This document shows positions 10,001 through 18,840 of a stretch of DNA of 64,000 nucleotides, in pieces. Source of the DNA: Nannocystis bainbridge (GTDB taxonomy: Bacteria; Myxococcota_A; Polyangia; Nannocystales; Nannocystaceae); NCBI RefSeq assembly GCF_028368995.1, contig NZ_JAQNDL010000001.1, positions 3,746,001 to 3,810,000 on the forward strand. The letters run 5' to 3'. The position numbers and the translations under genes are program-made. Under the pieces are notes generated by a model. The model saw only the letters and a program-made list of their open reading frames with translations. It had not been told where the DNA came from and ran no database searches. Numbering within the stretch: position 1 is the stretch's first letter; every line of letters starts with the position of its first letter.

Positions 10001-10012
10001 AGGACATGTCCT
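10001..10012. repeat. Hairpin-family palindrome AGGACATGTCCT
   Basis: A perfect 12-base palindrome in the gap between the divergent lipoprotein and LigD-type genes, with a degenerate half copy (AGGACATTCC) just upstream. Confidence 0.75.
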
Positions 10013-10151
10013 CAAAGCCATCATCGTCTCCATCCCCGCGAGCAGCCGATCGTGACACCTGACCGATCCGCCAGGTCACCCTTCGTGCGCGCTTGCGCGC
10101 CCCGGGCTCGCGCGGCTGCGCGCGTGGCGTCGCCGGGCCGTTCGAGGCAGC

Positions 10152-11090
10152 ATGCGGACCTCACGGGGGAGCGGGAGCGTGGCCAAGGGCATCACGACAC
10201 TGGTAGTCGAGGGCGAGAGCATCGAGGTCACGCACCCGAACAAGCTGCTCTACCCCGACGAGCAGATCAGCAAGGGCGAGCTCGTCACCTACTACCGCGA
10301 CGTCGCCCCCTTCATGGTCCCGCACCTGACCGGTCGGCCGCTGAGCCTGCACTGCTTCCCGTCCGGCATCGCCGCCCGCGGCTACTTTCAAAAGGCCGCG
10401 CAGGAGCACTTCCCGGCCTACGTGCACCGCCTCGCGCTCGCCAGCCACAGCGGCGAGACCGTCTACGCCGTCGCCGACAACGAGGCGACGCTGGTCTTCC
10501 TGGCCAGCCAGAACTGCCTGGTGTTCCACCCGTGCCACGTCCTGCGGGACAGCCTCGACCGCCCCGACCTCCTGATCATCGACCTCGACCCGAGCGACGA
10601 CGACTTCGCCAAGGTCCGCCACGGCGCCAGGCTGCTGCGCGACCTGCTGCCCGCGCTCGGGTTGGTCCCGTTCGTCAAGACCACCGGCTCGCGCGGCCTC
10701 CACGTGGTCGCGCCGATCCACCGCGAGCTCGACTGCGACGGCGTCAGCGAGTTCGCCCGCAAGATCGCGCAATACCTGGTCGCCTGCGACCCGGCGCGCT
10801 TCACCATGGATATCAATAAAAAGAAGCGCGGCGACCGGGTGTTCGTCGACTACCTGCGCAACGGCCAGGCCCAGACCGCCGTCGCGCCCTACAGCGCCCG
10901 CGCCCTGCCCTGCGCCCCCGTCGCCGTGCCGATCGGCTGGGACGAGCTCGACGACCCCGAGCTCGACGCCCGCCGCTGGCACGTCCGCAACGTGCGCGAG
11001 CGCCTGTGGGACGTCGGCGACCTGTGGCGCGACATCCACAGCCACGCCCGCTCGCTCGCCGACGCCAGCGAGGCCCTGGCGAGCCTTTGA
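10152..11090 (+). CDS. Stand-alone LigD-type DNA polymerase/primase domain protein
   Basis: The 312-residue product matches the polymerase (archaeo-eukaryotic primase-like) domain of bacterial LigD, which fills gaps and adds nucleotides during non-homologous end joining. The start (VTHPNKLLYPDEQISKGELVTYYRDVAPFMVPHLTGRPLSL) is the typical LigD-Pol beginning. The metal-binding motif is DLDPSD at ~144-149, the nucleotide-binding TTGSRGLHV follows, and the third catalytic acid lies in KRGDRVFVDYLRNG. It contains no ligase or phosphoesterase domain, so it is a separate polymerase as found in bacteria with split LigD functions. No Ku or ATP-ligase gene is in the window. The ATG at 10152 has a GAGG stretch upstream; a slightly later start is possible. 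Confidence 0.92.
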   Translation: MRTSRGSGSVAKGITTLVVEGESIEVTHPNKLLYPDEQISKGELVTYYRDVAPFMVPHLTGRPLSLHCFPSGIAARGYFQKAAQEHFPAYVHRLALASHSGETVYAVADNEATLVFLASQNCLVFHPCHVLRDSLDRPDLLIIDLDPSDDDFAKVRHGARLLRDLLPALGLVPFVKTTGSRGLHVVAPIHRELDCDGVSEFARKIAQYLVACDPARFTMDINKKKRGDRVFVDYLRNGQAQTAVAPYSARALPCAPVAVPIGWDELDDPELDARRWHVRNVRERLWDVGDLWRDIHSHARSLADASEALASL

Positions 11091-11097
11091 TCCGCGC

Positions 11098-11392
11098 CTG
11101 TCCTTCTGGACAGCAGTCAAATGACTCGGCGAGGTCGCGACCTCGGCCGCGAGCATGTCTCTCCGGACGTGTTCTCTCCGCGTGATGCTCCTGCAGCGCC
11201 GAGCCACGAGGCTGCGCACGGCAATCAACATGTCCCTCAGGACATGTCACATACGCGACGCTCCTGAGGCGCCGGGTCACGAGGCCGTACCCAGGAAACA
11301 TGTCCCTCAGGACATGTCCTCACCGCGACCTCGCAATCTCGAATTGCCGAGACCCCGCCGGGGCGAGGTCTCGGGCCTGTCCCTCGGGACAG
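11098..11392. repeat. Four hairpin-family repeats in the gap before a convergent lipoprotein gene
   Basis: Perfect hairpins lie at 11098-11113 (CTGTCC, loop TTCT), 11228-11247 (ACATGTCC, loop CTCA), 11298-11317 (ACATGTCC, loop CTCA) and 11377-11392 (CTGTCC, loop CTCG). A degenerate one is near 11155. The two middle copies are identical over 20 bases. The first is 8 bases after the LigD-type stop, and the last ends one base before the stop of the convergent lipoprotein gene. Nothing else is seen in this ~300-base gap. Confidence 0.85.
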
Positions 11393-11393
11393 C

Positions 11394-12938
11394 TTACTCC
11401 TTCTTCGCGTCGGCCTGGGCCTTGAGCTGCTTGAGCAGCTTCTCGCCCTCGTCGATCGCGTCGTCCTCCTCGGTGCGTTGGTCGCCGGCGAGCACGGACG
11501 TATTGACCTTGATGTTCTCGAAGCGGGCCAGCATCTGGAACAGCGCCAGCCGCGACGCGGGCGCGGGGCCCTCGGTGTCGAACTCGTCGGACTTGGCGGG
11601 GATCTTGATGTCGCCCGCGGCCCCGTCGACGATGCACTTGTGGGCCACCTTGAGGGCCGCCTCGGAGTCTTTGACCTTCGACGGCACCCCGTTCAGCAGC
11701 GGGAACTCGCTGTTGAAGCTGTAGAGCATCGTCTCGAGCGCCGCCGTCCCGCCGCAGCTGGCGTACAGCGGGTCGTACTTGTCGGGCACCGTCGCCGTGC
11801 CGATGTCGATCTGGCCGTCCATGTCGCGCTTGGCGAAGTCGGTGCCGGCGGTCGACAGCAGCTGGAAGTCGGTGAGCAGCTGGCGGAACAGGAACGAGTG
11901 GAGGAACGCCCGCTTGAGCTCGTTGCCGCCCAGCTTCTTGCTGAACACGAACACCAGGTCGTTGTAGCCGCCGCCGAGGTCCTCGCGGAAGAAGCCGTAG
12001 CCGATCTTCTTGTCGATCGTGACGCCCTGGGCCCGCTCGGGCACCAGCGGTCCGCCCTCGATCGCCCACACCGTGTGCGCCTCACCGAGGAAATCGACGC
12101 GGTCGCGCAGCTCCTTGTAGTTGGTGAGCATCGTCAGCAGCTTCTCGTCCTTCTCGATCGCCTCGGCCCAGGCCTTGAACGGCGCATCGACCGACTCCTT
12201 GAACGGCTTCGGCGGCACCTCTTCCTGGCCGAAGTCCTTGGCGATCTTCTTCAGCACGCTGCGGAACGGCTCGTCCTGACTGACCAGGCGGCGGGCGTAC
12301 ATCTTGACGCCCATCCACTTCTTCCAGATGTCCTGCTTGCCGTCGGTGTACTCCTTGCGCATCGCCTCGGCCACGCCCTTGGCGTCGCCGGACAGCTCGC
12401 CGAGCGCCTTGTCGGCCTCGGGCGAGCCGAAGAAGCTGAGCAGCTTGAGGTGCGGGTACGCGTCGAGCACCTTCGCCTTGGTCTCGTCGCCGAAGCTGTA
12501 CTTGAGCTTCTCGACCAGCAGCGCGAACTCCTTGCGGGCGTTCTTGCGGAACGTCCACGCGTCGGCGTCGGCCACCCCGAGGATGATCGCTCGCGCCTTG
12601 TCGGCCTTGCTGAGCCCCTTCTTGACCGTCACCACCGCCAGCACGCCCGGCTGCAGCACGTAGTTGCGGCCGTCCATCGGCTCCACGTCGCCCTCGATCA
12701 CGTCGGGCAGGCGCTCGGTGTTCGAGTAGATGTGGACCAGCAGCGGACGCAGCGCCTCACGCATCTCGTCCGGCGGGATCTCGGGGATCGCCACGCCCTT
12801 GTCGTCCTTGCGGCCGGCCTTCGCGTACTCCATCTCGCGCTCGAGCCTCTCCTGCCGGCCTTCGCCGCAGGCGGGAAGCGCGCCCGCGAACAGCGCGAGC
12901 GTGAGGAGCGTGAGGGTGGTGGCGTGGGTTCGTCGCAT
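11394..12938 (-). CDS. Large secreted lipoprotein, hypothetical
   Basis: A 514-residue protein with a type II signal peptide, lipobox LPAC (Cys24). The mature part is rich in charged residues (KKGLSKADKARAI, KKWMGVKMYARRLVSQDEPFRSVLKKIAKDFG) and appears mainly helical, with no membrane segments. It ends in a Glu/Lys coil (EGEKLLKQLKAQADAKKE). I do not recognise a family. The ATG at 12938 is chosen because it begins the signal peptide; the frame is open for a further 500 codons upstream, but that part runs antisense through the Fe-S carrier and glcD genes and is not real. Its stop codon is directly next to a hairpin repeat. Confidence 0.85.
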   Translation of the reverse strand: MRRTHATTLTLLTLALFAGALPACGEGRQERLEREMEYAKAGRKDDKGVAIPEIPPDEMREALRPLLVHIYSNTERLPDVIEGDVEPMDGRNYVLQPGVLAVVTVKKGLSKADKARAIILGVADADAWTFRKNARKEFALLVEKLKYSFGDETKAKVLDAYPHLKLLSFFGSPEADKALGELSGDAKGVAEAMRKEYTDGKQDIWKKWMGVKMYARRLVSQDEPFRSVLKKIAKDFGQEEVPPKPFKESVDAPFKAWAEAIEKDEKLLTMLTNYKELRDRVDFLGEAHTVWAIEGGPLVPERAQGVTIDKKIGYGFFREDLGGGYNDLVFVFSKKLGGNELKRAFLHSFLFRQLLTDFQLLSTAGTDFAKRDMDGQIDIGTATVPDKYDPLYASCGGTAALETMLYSFNSEFPLLNGVPSKVKDSEAALKVAHKCIVDGAAGDIKIPAKSDEFDTEGPAPASRLALFQMLARFENIKVNTSVLAGDQRTEEDDAIDEGEKLLKQLKAQADAKKE

Positions 12939-13325
12939 GCGTTCTCCGAGCTCCGGGCCGACTTCGTGCGGCTGCGGCAAAACTGCCGCATCGCCACGGT
13001 AGGGGAAGGTCGCCGTCGCTGTCAAACACCGCCTGGCGCCCATTCTCACCTGGCCACGCAGCGTGGGTGAAGGATTTCGCTTTACTTGCACGGGGACACA
13101 GATCGGTCGCACGGGCGTCCTCGGCCGCTTCAGCGCGATGTGGTGAGCATCGGCTCGCTGCCTCGACGCGCCGCGCTGCATCGCCCGCGAACCGAGGCGG
13201 CGAGGCGATCGCCGTGTTCGCCGCCGCGACGCGCGTGGCATGCCGCACCCGCTTCTGCAGGGCCGCAGGCTTGACCCGTCCGGGGCTGCGCACCATCCTA
13301 CCCGAACGTCAACTTTGGAGCCCTG
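12939..13325. other. Gap of ~390 bases with no gene
   Basis: This divergent spacer between the lipoprotein and the Fe-S carrier should hold both promoters. I see no clear -35/-10 pair and no hairpin-family repeat. A GGAG sequence lies just before the ATG at 13326. Confidence 0.6.
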
Positions 13326-13721
13326 ATGTCCGTAGCCACCGAGACCGCGCCCGCGACGCCGACCCAGCATGAAGCCCACGACCCGCCGATGACGGGCGCC
13401 CTCGAGGTCACCGAGACCGCCGCCGCGAAGATTCGCGAGATCCGCGAGACCGAGGCCATCGAGAGCACCTACGCCTTGCGCGTCAAGGTCATGGGCGGCG
13501 GCTGCGCCGGCTTTCAATACGACCTCTACTTCGACGAGCCCGTCGAAGGCGACAACCACTTCGAGAGCCAGGACGTCAAGCTCGTGTGCGACGCGATGAG
13601 CTTCATGTACCTGATGGGCACCAGCATCGACTACGTCGAGGGCCTGCAGGGCGCGGGGTTCAAGTTCAACAACCCCAACACCACCGGCTCCTGCGGCTGC
13701 GGCAGCTCGTTCTCGGTCTAG
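13326..13721 (+). CDS. A-type iron-sulfur carrier (IscA/ErpA/HesB family)
   Basis: The 131-residue product carries the complete A-type scaffold: LEVTETAAAKIREI at the start of the fold, the first ligand in GGGCAGFQY, and the C-terminal pair in GSCGCGSSF. These three cysteines bind and pass on [2Fe-2S] or [4Fe-4S] clusters to target enzymes in the cytosol. About 25 N-terminal residues (ATETAPATPTQHEAHDPP) precede the fold and are not conserved in the family; an internal ATG at 13389 would remove them. The glcD-like gene starts 18 bases after its stop, so the two are probably co-transcribed. Whether it is ErpA, IscA or SufA type cannot be settled here. Confidence 0.93.
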   Translation: MSVATETAPATPTQHEAHDPPMTGALEVTETAAAKIREIRETEAIESTYALRVKVMGGGCAGFQYDLYFDEPVEGDNHFESQDVKLVCDAMSFMYLMGTSIDYVEGLQGAGFKFNNPNTTGSCGCGSSFSV

Positions 13722-13739
13722 TCGTTCGCCTCGCGGGCC

Positions 13740-15134
13740 ATGGCCGTGCTCGACCTCGCCGCCCTGCACGCGCGGATCTGTGCCGAGCTCGGGGCCGACG
13801 TCGTCGTCGACGAGCGTGAGCCCTACGCGCGGGACGACGGCGCCGAGGGCCCGTTCATGCCGGGCCTGGTCGTGCGCCCGCGCGAGCGCGCCGAGGTCGC
13901 TCCGCTGGTCCGCCTGTGCCACGCGCTCGGCGTCCCGCTGAGTCCGCGCGGCGCCGGCACCGGCACCGTCGGCGGGTGCCTCGCCGACCACGGCGGCGTC
14001 GTGCTCGACCTCGGCGGCCTGCGCTCGATCGTCGACATCGACGAGCGCAGCATGCTCGCCGTCGTCGAGCCCGGCCTGCTCACCGGCGAACTCCACCGCG
14101 CCGTCGAGGCCCGCGGCCTGTTCTACCCGCCCGACCCGGCCAGCCTGAAGATCTGCAGCGTCGGCGGCAACGTCGCCACCAACGCCGGCGGCCCGCGGGC
14201 GTGCAAGTACGGCGTCACCGGCAACTTCGTCCTCGGCCTCGAGGTCGTCGACGGCACCGGCGTGCGCCACGAAGTCGGCCATCGCTCGATCAAGGGCGTC
14301 ACCGGCTACAACCTCGCCGGCCTGCTCGTCGGCAGCGAGGGCACTCTCGGCGTCGTCACCCAGTGCGTACTGCGGCTGATCCCGCGTCCGCCGTTCGCCG
14401 TCACCTTGCTGGCCTCGTTCGCCGACGAGGCCGCCGCGTGCGACGCGGTCCACCGCTGCCTCACCGGCGGCGTCGCCCCGGCCGCGCTCGAGCTGGCCGA
14501 TCGGACATGTACCGAGTTACTCGCGCGCACCGGCAAGCTGGCCGTCGAGCTGCCCCCGGGCGCGCGCGCCCTGCTGTGGGTCGAGCTCGACGGCGACGGC
14601 GCCGGCCTCGACCGCGCCCTGCTGCGCGCCGCCGATCTCTGCCGCGAAGCCGGCGCTCTCGCCGTGGCCGAGGCCACCGACGCGGCCACCCGCGAGGCGC
14701 TGTGGGACGTCCGCCGCGCCCTCAGCTTGACCCTGCGCGCCCACTGGCCCAAGAAGATCAGCGAAGACGTCGCGGTCCCGCTGGCCCGCCTGCCCGATCT
14801 CGCCGCCGCCGCCCGGGAGATCGGCGCCCGCCATCGCGTCGACGTCGCCAGCTTCGGCCACGCTGGCGACGGCAACCTCCACGTCAATTTCCTGTATGAC
14901 CCAAAGGCCAGCAGCGACATCGGCGACCGCGTGAGCCGCTGCGTCGCCGACCTGTTCGCCGCCACGATCGCTCTGGGCGGCACGCTCTCCGGCGAACACG
15001 GCATCGGCCTCAGCAAGCGCCCCTACATGCCGCTCGAGCAATCGCCCGAGCTGCGCGCGCTACAGCTGGCCCTCAAGCGCGCCTGGGACCCACAGAACAT
15101 CCTGAATCCGGGCAAGGTCTTCCCGCCGGCCTGA
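13740..15134 (+). CDS. FAD-linked oxidase, GlcD (glycolate/D-lactate dehydrogenase) family
   Basis: The 464-residue protein has the PCMH-type FAD-binding domain (LSPRGAGTGTVGGCLADHGGVVLDL; DPASLKICSVGGNVATNAGGP; VTGYNLAGLLVGSEGTLGVVT) and the C-terminal substrate domain with ASFGHAGDGNLHVNF and GTLSGEHGIGLSKRPYM, all GlcD signatures. Such enzymes oxidise 2-hydroxy acids such as glycolate or D-lactate to the 2-oxo acid and pass electrons to partner Fe-S subunits or quinones. No glcE/glcF partner is adjacent. The gene follows the Fe-S carrier by 18 bases. A single-chain D-lactate or D-2-hydroxyglutarate dehydrogenase is the main alternative. Confidence 0.92.
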   Translation: MAVLDLAALHARICAELGADVVVDEREPYARDDGAEGPFMPGLVVRPRERAEVAPLVRLCHALGVPLSPRGAGTGTVGGCLADHGGVVLDLGGLRSIVDIDERSMLAVVEPGLLTGELHRAVEARGLFYPPDPASLKICSVGGNVATNAGGPRACKYGVTGNFVLGLEVVDGTGVRHEVGHRSIKGVTGYNLAGLLVGSEGTLGVVTQCVLRLIPRPPFAVTLLASFADEAAACDAVHRCLTGGVAPAALELADRTCTELLARTGKLAVELPPGARALLWVELDGDGAGLDRALLRAADLCREAGALAVAEATDAATREALWDVRRALSLTLRAHWPKKISEDVAVPLARLPDLAAAAREIGARHRVDVASFGHAGDGNLHVNFLYDPKASSDIGDRVSRCVADLFAATIALGGTLSGEHGIGLSKRPYMPLEQSPELRALQLALKRAWDPQNILNPGKVFPPA

Positions 15135-15189
15135 CCGAATGATGCGACTGGTTCGCATCCCATCGGATACGACCATTGCGGCGAACCCG

Positions 15190-15399
15190 TCACTCCCGCT
15201 GGCCGAACAGCTGCGCCCGCACCTGCTCCCACGGGACCGAGCTCGCGCGCCCCTCCTCGTGCTCCCTGGCGATCCGGAGCACCTCTTCCTCCCAGACAGC
15301 CTCGATCTCGGCGAGCTCCTGCTCGGACGGGACGAGCTCCTCCGGGCCCACGAACACGAGCCGAATCACCGCGCTTACGCCCGCTTGCCGAACAGCCAC
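15190..15399 (-). CDS. Possible addiction-module (PF09720-like) antitoxin remnant
   Basis: The C-terminal half (EIEAVWEEEVLRIAREHEEGRASSVPWEQVRAQL) closely follows the pattern of the small addiction-module component family, with a Trp, an acidic helix, a 'G-x-x-x-x-VPWEEV' turn and an RxxL end. The N-terminal ~25 residues do not look like that family's usual start, and the frame continues upstream without a clear start, so the gene may be truncated. The start given is a GTG; GTG codons further in are alternatives. No RelE/ParE-type toxin gene is adjacent on either side; it lies between glcD and gap. It could also be a neutral remnant. Confidence 0.5.
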   Translation of the reverse strand: MAVRQAGVSAVIRLVFVGPEELVPSEQELAEIEAVWEEEVLRIAREHEEGRASSVPWEQVRAQLFGQRE

Positions 15400-15502
15400 A
15401 TTCTCGTCCTCGGAATCGCCGACCAGCGCCAGGATCCGCGCCGCTTGCGATTCATCGCACCCTGAGCTCCGTCGCCTGCGCGACGGAGCTCGGCGGCGCC
15501 GC

Positions 15503-16579
15503 TCAGCTCTGCTTGCCGCGATTGGCCACGATCCAGTTGCCGGCGATCGCGGCCAGGTCGAGCACGCGGCCCGAGTAGCCCCATTCGTTGTCGTACCAGC
15601 CGACGATCTTCACCAGCGCGCCGAGGCCCATGCACGCGTCGACGTCGACGATGCTCGAGTGCGGGTCGCCGAGGATATCGCTCGACACCAGCGCCTCCTT
15701 GCGGACATCGAGCACCCCGCGCAGCGCCTCGGTCGCGGCGGCCTCGCGCAGCGCCTCGATCACGCGGGCCAGCGCCGGCTCGCCCTCGAGCTGGCAGACC
15801 ACGTCGTAGAGCGAGCCGTCGACCACCGGCACGCGCACGGCCGTCCCGTCGCACTTGCCCTTGAGGTTGGGCAGCACCTCGGAGATCGCCTTGGCGGCGC
15901 CGGTCGAAGTCGGCACGATGTTGCTCGGAGCGGCGCGACCGCGGCGGAGGTCCTTGCCGGCGAGCCCGTCGACCAGCCCCTGGCCCGCGGTGTACGCGTG
16001 CGTCGTGCCGACCAGGCCCCAGCGCACCCCGAACACGCGGTCGAGCACAGCCAGCACCGGCGTCAGCGCGTTGGTCGTGCAGCTCGCGTTGGACACCAGG
16101 CGGTCCTTCGCCGGATCGAAGTCATCCTCGTTGACGCCGACGACCAGCGTCTTGTCGACGTTCTTGCCCGGCGCCGCGAGGATCACGTGCGACGGCCCCT
16201 TGGCGTTGGCGCGGTGGCCGGCCATCTGCTCGCCGGTGGTGAACTTACCGGTCGCCTCGATGACGATGTCGACGCCGTGGTCGGCCCACGGGATCTTGCT
16301 CGGGTCGCGCTCCTTGAACAGGGTGACCGAGCCGTCGCCGACGTGCAGCGCGCCGCCCTCCGCGCGGGCCTTCGGCAGCTGGTAGCGGTGCACCGAGTCG
16401 TGGCTCAGCAGGTAGGCCAGCTCGTCGGCGTCGGCGAGGTCGTTGGCGGCGACCACTTGCATCGCCGGCCCCTTGCGCACGGCCCCCGAGCCAGCGAAGT
16501 CGGCGCTCCGCGCCAGCGCGTGTCGAAGCACGAGCCGCCCGATGCGGCCCATTCCGTTGATTCCCAGGCGGATCGTCAT
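15503..16579 (-). CDS. gap: Glyceraldehyde-3-phosphate dehydrogenase
   Basis: The 358-residue product is a GAPDH that converts glyceraldehyde-3-phosphate, NAD(P)+ and phosphate to 1,3-bisphosphoglycerate in glycolysis. The Rossmann start is GINGMGRIGR, the catalytic Cys is C167 in SNASCTTN, and the end has WYDNEWGYSGRVLDL. An insertion of roughly a dozen residues (residues ~23-39, ADFAGSGAVRKGPAM) lies between the first helix and the second strand, making the protein longer than the usual ~335. The residues after the second strand (VAANDLAD) favour NAD+. It is monocistronic as far as can be seen. Confidence 0.96.
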   Translation of the reverse strand: MTIRLGINGMGRIGRLVLRHALARSADFAGSGAVRKGPAMQVVAANDLADADELAYLLSHDSVHRYQLPKARAEGGALHVGDGSVTLFKERDPSKIPWADHGVDIVIEATGKFTTGEQMAGHRANAKGPSHVILAAPGKNVDKTLVVGVNEDDFDPAKDRLVSNASCTTNALTPVLAVLDRVFGVRWGLVGTTHAYTAGQGLVDGLAGKDLRRGRAAPSNIVPTSTGAAKAISEVLPNLKGKCDGTAVRVPVVDGSLYDVVCQLEGEPALARVIEALREAAATEALRGVLDVRKEALVSSDILGDPHSSIVDVDACMGLGALVKIVGWYDNEWGYSGRVLDLAAIAGNWIVANRGKQS

Positions 16580-17000
16580 TGCGCGGCGGAGGATAGGTCA
16601 ACCCCCCCGCCGTCGCAACGCCGCGCCCCTGCCCGCGGGCCCGCTCCTCGCGCCGCTCGCCGCTCGAATTGCCGCCCGCGCCCCGCGATCGTTCCTCCGC
16701 GCCGTCGCCACGCCTCGCATGCCCGATCCCCTGAGAATTCTCGCCCGCCCCCGTCCCCGCGTCGCGCCCCCGAGAATCCTCGCCGCAGAACGCCCGCTCT
16801 TCGCGCTCGACCAAAATCTCGCCCGCCCGCTTTCGTCCGCGTCTCCTCTCGTCGCGCTCGCTGAGGATTCTCGCCGCGCCCTTCGTCCGCGCGTCGTGCT
16901 CGCTCGCCGCGACAATTCCCGTCTTCGCCCGCCTCCTCACCCCGAAGCCGTGAGCCCGCGCATGCGTCCAGCGCGCCCACCTGCTACGTTACGCACGCGC
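16580..17000. other. Gap of ~420 bases with recurring AT-rich boxes
   Basis: No gene is convincing here. Short AT-containing boxes recur in a GC background: near 16667 (AATTGCCGCCCGC), 16734 (GAGAATTCTCGCCCGC), 16772 (GAGAATCCTCGCCGC), 16813 (AAATCTCGCCCGC), 16862 (GAGGATTCTCGCCGC) and 16911 (GACAATTCCC). The copy at 16734 includes the perfect palindrome GAGAATTCTC. The gap is the divergent spacer between gap and the next lipoprotein gene. Confidence 0.55.
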
Positions 17001-18569
17001 ATGCCCGGACCTCGCCACGTCGCCCTCGCCGCTGCCCTCGTCACTGCCACCGTCCTGGCCGCCCCGGGCTGCAAGAAGGCCCCGCAGCGCGTCTCCTCCA
17101 CCACCGCCCCGCCGCGCGCCGGCATGCCCGCGGGCCCTGCCTTGCCCGCCGCGCATCCGCTGTCCCAGACACCCGACGCTGGCGCCTTCATCGCCAAACC
17201 GGCCGAGCTCCTCGCCGGCATCGACGCCTACTTGCCCGACGTCCCCTCGCTCGCGGATTTTGCCGGGTTCACGCTGCGCATGCAGGCCCCGGCCGAGCTC
17301 GCTGACCGGCTCGCCTCGCAGGTCGTCGGCGATCGCCCCTGGGCCGGCGTCCACGTCGCGGGCGAGGACATCGTCGTCCTGCCCGTGCGCCCCGGGACCA
17401 GCGTCAGCGACGCGCTCAAGGGCCTCGAGACCGTCGGCGACTTCGGGGCCGTCCAGCTGCCCGCGCCCGCCGGCGACAGCACCCCGGCCGATGGCAAGCC
17501 CCCGGCGCCGCGGCTCGCCTGGCTCGACGCCCAGACCCACAACCTCGTGTTCGCCGACAGCTTGCAGGGCCTCGCCACCAGCCGCCAGCTGCCCGCCGCC
17601 TACGGCGAGCGCCCGCTGTGGTTCACCCTCGCCGACACCCGCGCCCGCGCCGTCATGCCCGAGTTCCCCTACGCCCGGATCGCCGGCGCCGGCCAGGGCC
17701 TGCACGCGCTCGACGTGCAAGTCATCGAGGACCCTGGCAAGCCGCTGCCGAGCTCGCCGGACATCGCCGACGGCGCCCTGACCGGCATGCTCAAGGTCCC
17801 CGAGCTCGCGGCCGGCGTCAGCACGCGCTGGCCCGGCCACAAGAAGGCCGTCGCCGACGCGATCAAGCAGATGAACGCTGGCGTCGACCGGGCCGGGTTC
17901 GCCGCCAAGTTGATGCTCGACCCGCTCGTCGACCAGGCCGCCCGGGCCCTGCGGCGCTGGAACGGCCGCGTCCTCATCGGCACCGGCCCGGCCCGCCACC
18001 TGCGGCTCGGCCTCGGCGCCGACGACCCGGCCGCTGGTTATCGCGACCTCGTCGGCTGCCTCCGCACGCTCGTCGACAACCTCAGCCTCGCGCGCATGTT
18101 CGCGGATGTCCCCGGGGCCAGCTTCAAAAAGGTCGGCGACAACCCCACCGTCCATCTGTTGACCGTCGACGGCGTCTCGCGCCACGTCCCCGCCGTCGGC
18201 AAGCCCTTGCTCGACGACAAGGGCCGCCTGCGCGTCGCCCTCGCCGCCGACCCGCGTGCCGGCGGCCTGCTCGTCGTCATCGGCCCCGATCCGATGCCCG
18301 TGGTCCAGCGCTGGGCCAAGGCCGCGGCCGAGGGCGAGTCCGCCAAGGACTCCGCCGACGACCTGCTGTCCGCCGTGCTCGCCGTCGCCCCCGAGCGCCT
18401 GAAGCCGCTGCTCGAGACCGCCTCGTCGCAGTCGTCGCTCGTCACCGGCGCCCTCGGCCTCGAAGCCGACCGCGCGCCGACGCTGATGGTCCTGCAGCGC
18501 AAGCCCGACCGCTACTCCGCGGCCGTCCGCGGCCCCGAGCCCGAGACCGACCGCCGCAAGCGCAACTGA
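17001..18569 (+). CDS. Secreted lipoprotein, hypothetical
   Basis: A 522-residue protein with a type II signal peptide and lipobox APGC (Cys24), followed by KKAPQRVSSTT. The mature part alternates Ala/Leu/Val/Asp-rich segments without membrane helices, and includes LPDVPSLADFAGFTLRMQAP near the start, a run of 'VVLPVRPG' strands, and 'RAGGLLVVIGPDPMPVVQRWAKAA' later. No family is recognised. The ATG at 17001 is chosen because it opens the signal peptide; the frame extends far upstream through a Pro/Arg-rich stretch that overlaps gap antisense and is not coding. A small hairpin (CAGCC, loop TTCG, GGCTG at 18634-18647) lies 65 bases past the stop. Confidence 0.82.
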   Translation: MPGPRHVALAAALVTATVLAAPGCKKAPQRVSSTTAPPRAGMPAGPALPAAHPLSQTPDAGAFIAKPAELLAGIDAYLPDVPSLADFAGFTLRMQAPAELADRLASQVVGDRPWAGVHVAGEDIVVLPVRPGTSVSDALKGLETVGDFGAVQLPAPAGDSTPADGKPPAPRLAWLDAQTHNLVFADSLQGLATSRQLPAAYGERPLWFTLADTRARAVMPEFPYARIAGAGQGLHALDVQVIEDPGKPLPSSPDIADGALTGMLKVPELAAGVSTRWPGHKKAVADAIKQMNAGVDRAGFAAKLMLDPLVDQAARALRRWNGRVLIGTGPARHLRLGLGADDPAAGYRDLVGCLRTLVDNLSLARMFADVPGASFKKVGDNPTVHLLTVDGVSRHVPAVGKPLLDDKGRLRVALAADPRAGGLLVVIGPDPMPVVQRWAKAAAEGESAKDSADDLLSAVLAVAPERLKPLLETASSQSSLVTGALGLEADRAPTLMVLQRKPDRYSAAVRGPEPETDRRKRN

Positions 18570-18840
18570 GCCGCGTCGCGGTCATCCGCAGAACCCAGCC
18601 CACGGACGTCCCGTGACCGCCGGGAGCCCCGGCCAGCCTTCGGGCTGCGGCGCGCCGCTTCGCGGTCATCCGCCGCAGCGAGCCCGTCCTCGACGCCTCT
18701 CGCGGCCCACGGAGCGCTGCTCCGCAGTCGCTCGCGGTCGCCCGCGCAACACCGCCTCACGGCCCGTCCCGACGGGACCTCGACGTCGCTACCCGCTCCG
18801 GCTCGCCCGGGTCACGCCCGGCGTGACCGCGGAGCACCCG

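Noticed and set aside
10001..10012. Resemblance of GGACATGTCC to the RRRCATGYYY half-site of vertebrate p53
   Set aside because: The match is formal only; no related regulator exists in bacteria, and the paired changes of the stem point to a hairpin rather than a fixed duplex site.
11394..14453. A 1019-residue frame joining the lipoprotein at 11394 with sequence antisense to glcD
   Set aside because: The signal peptide begins at 12938; the part beyond is antisense to the Fe-S carrier and glcD.
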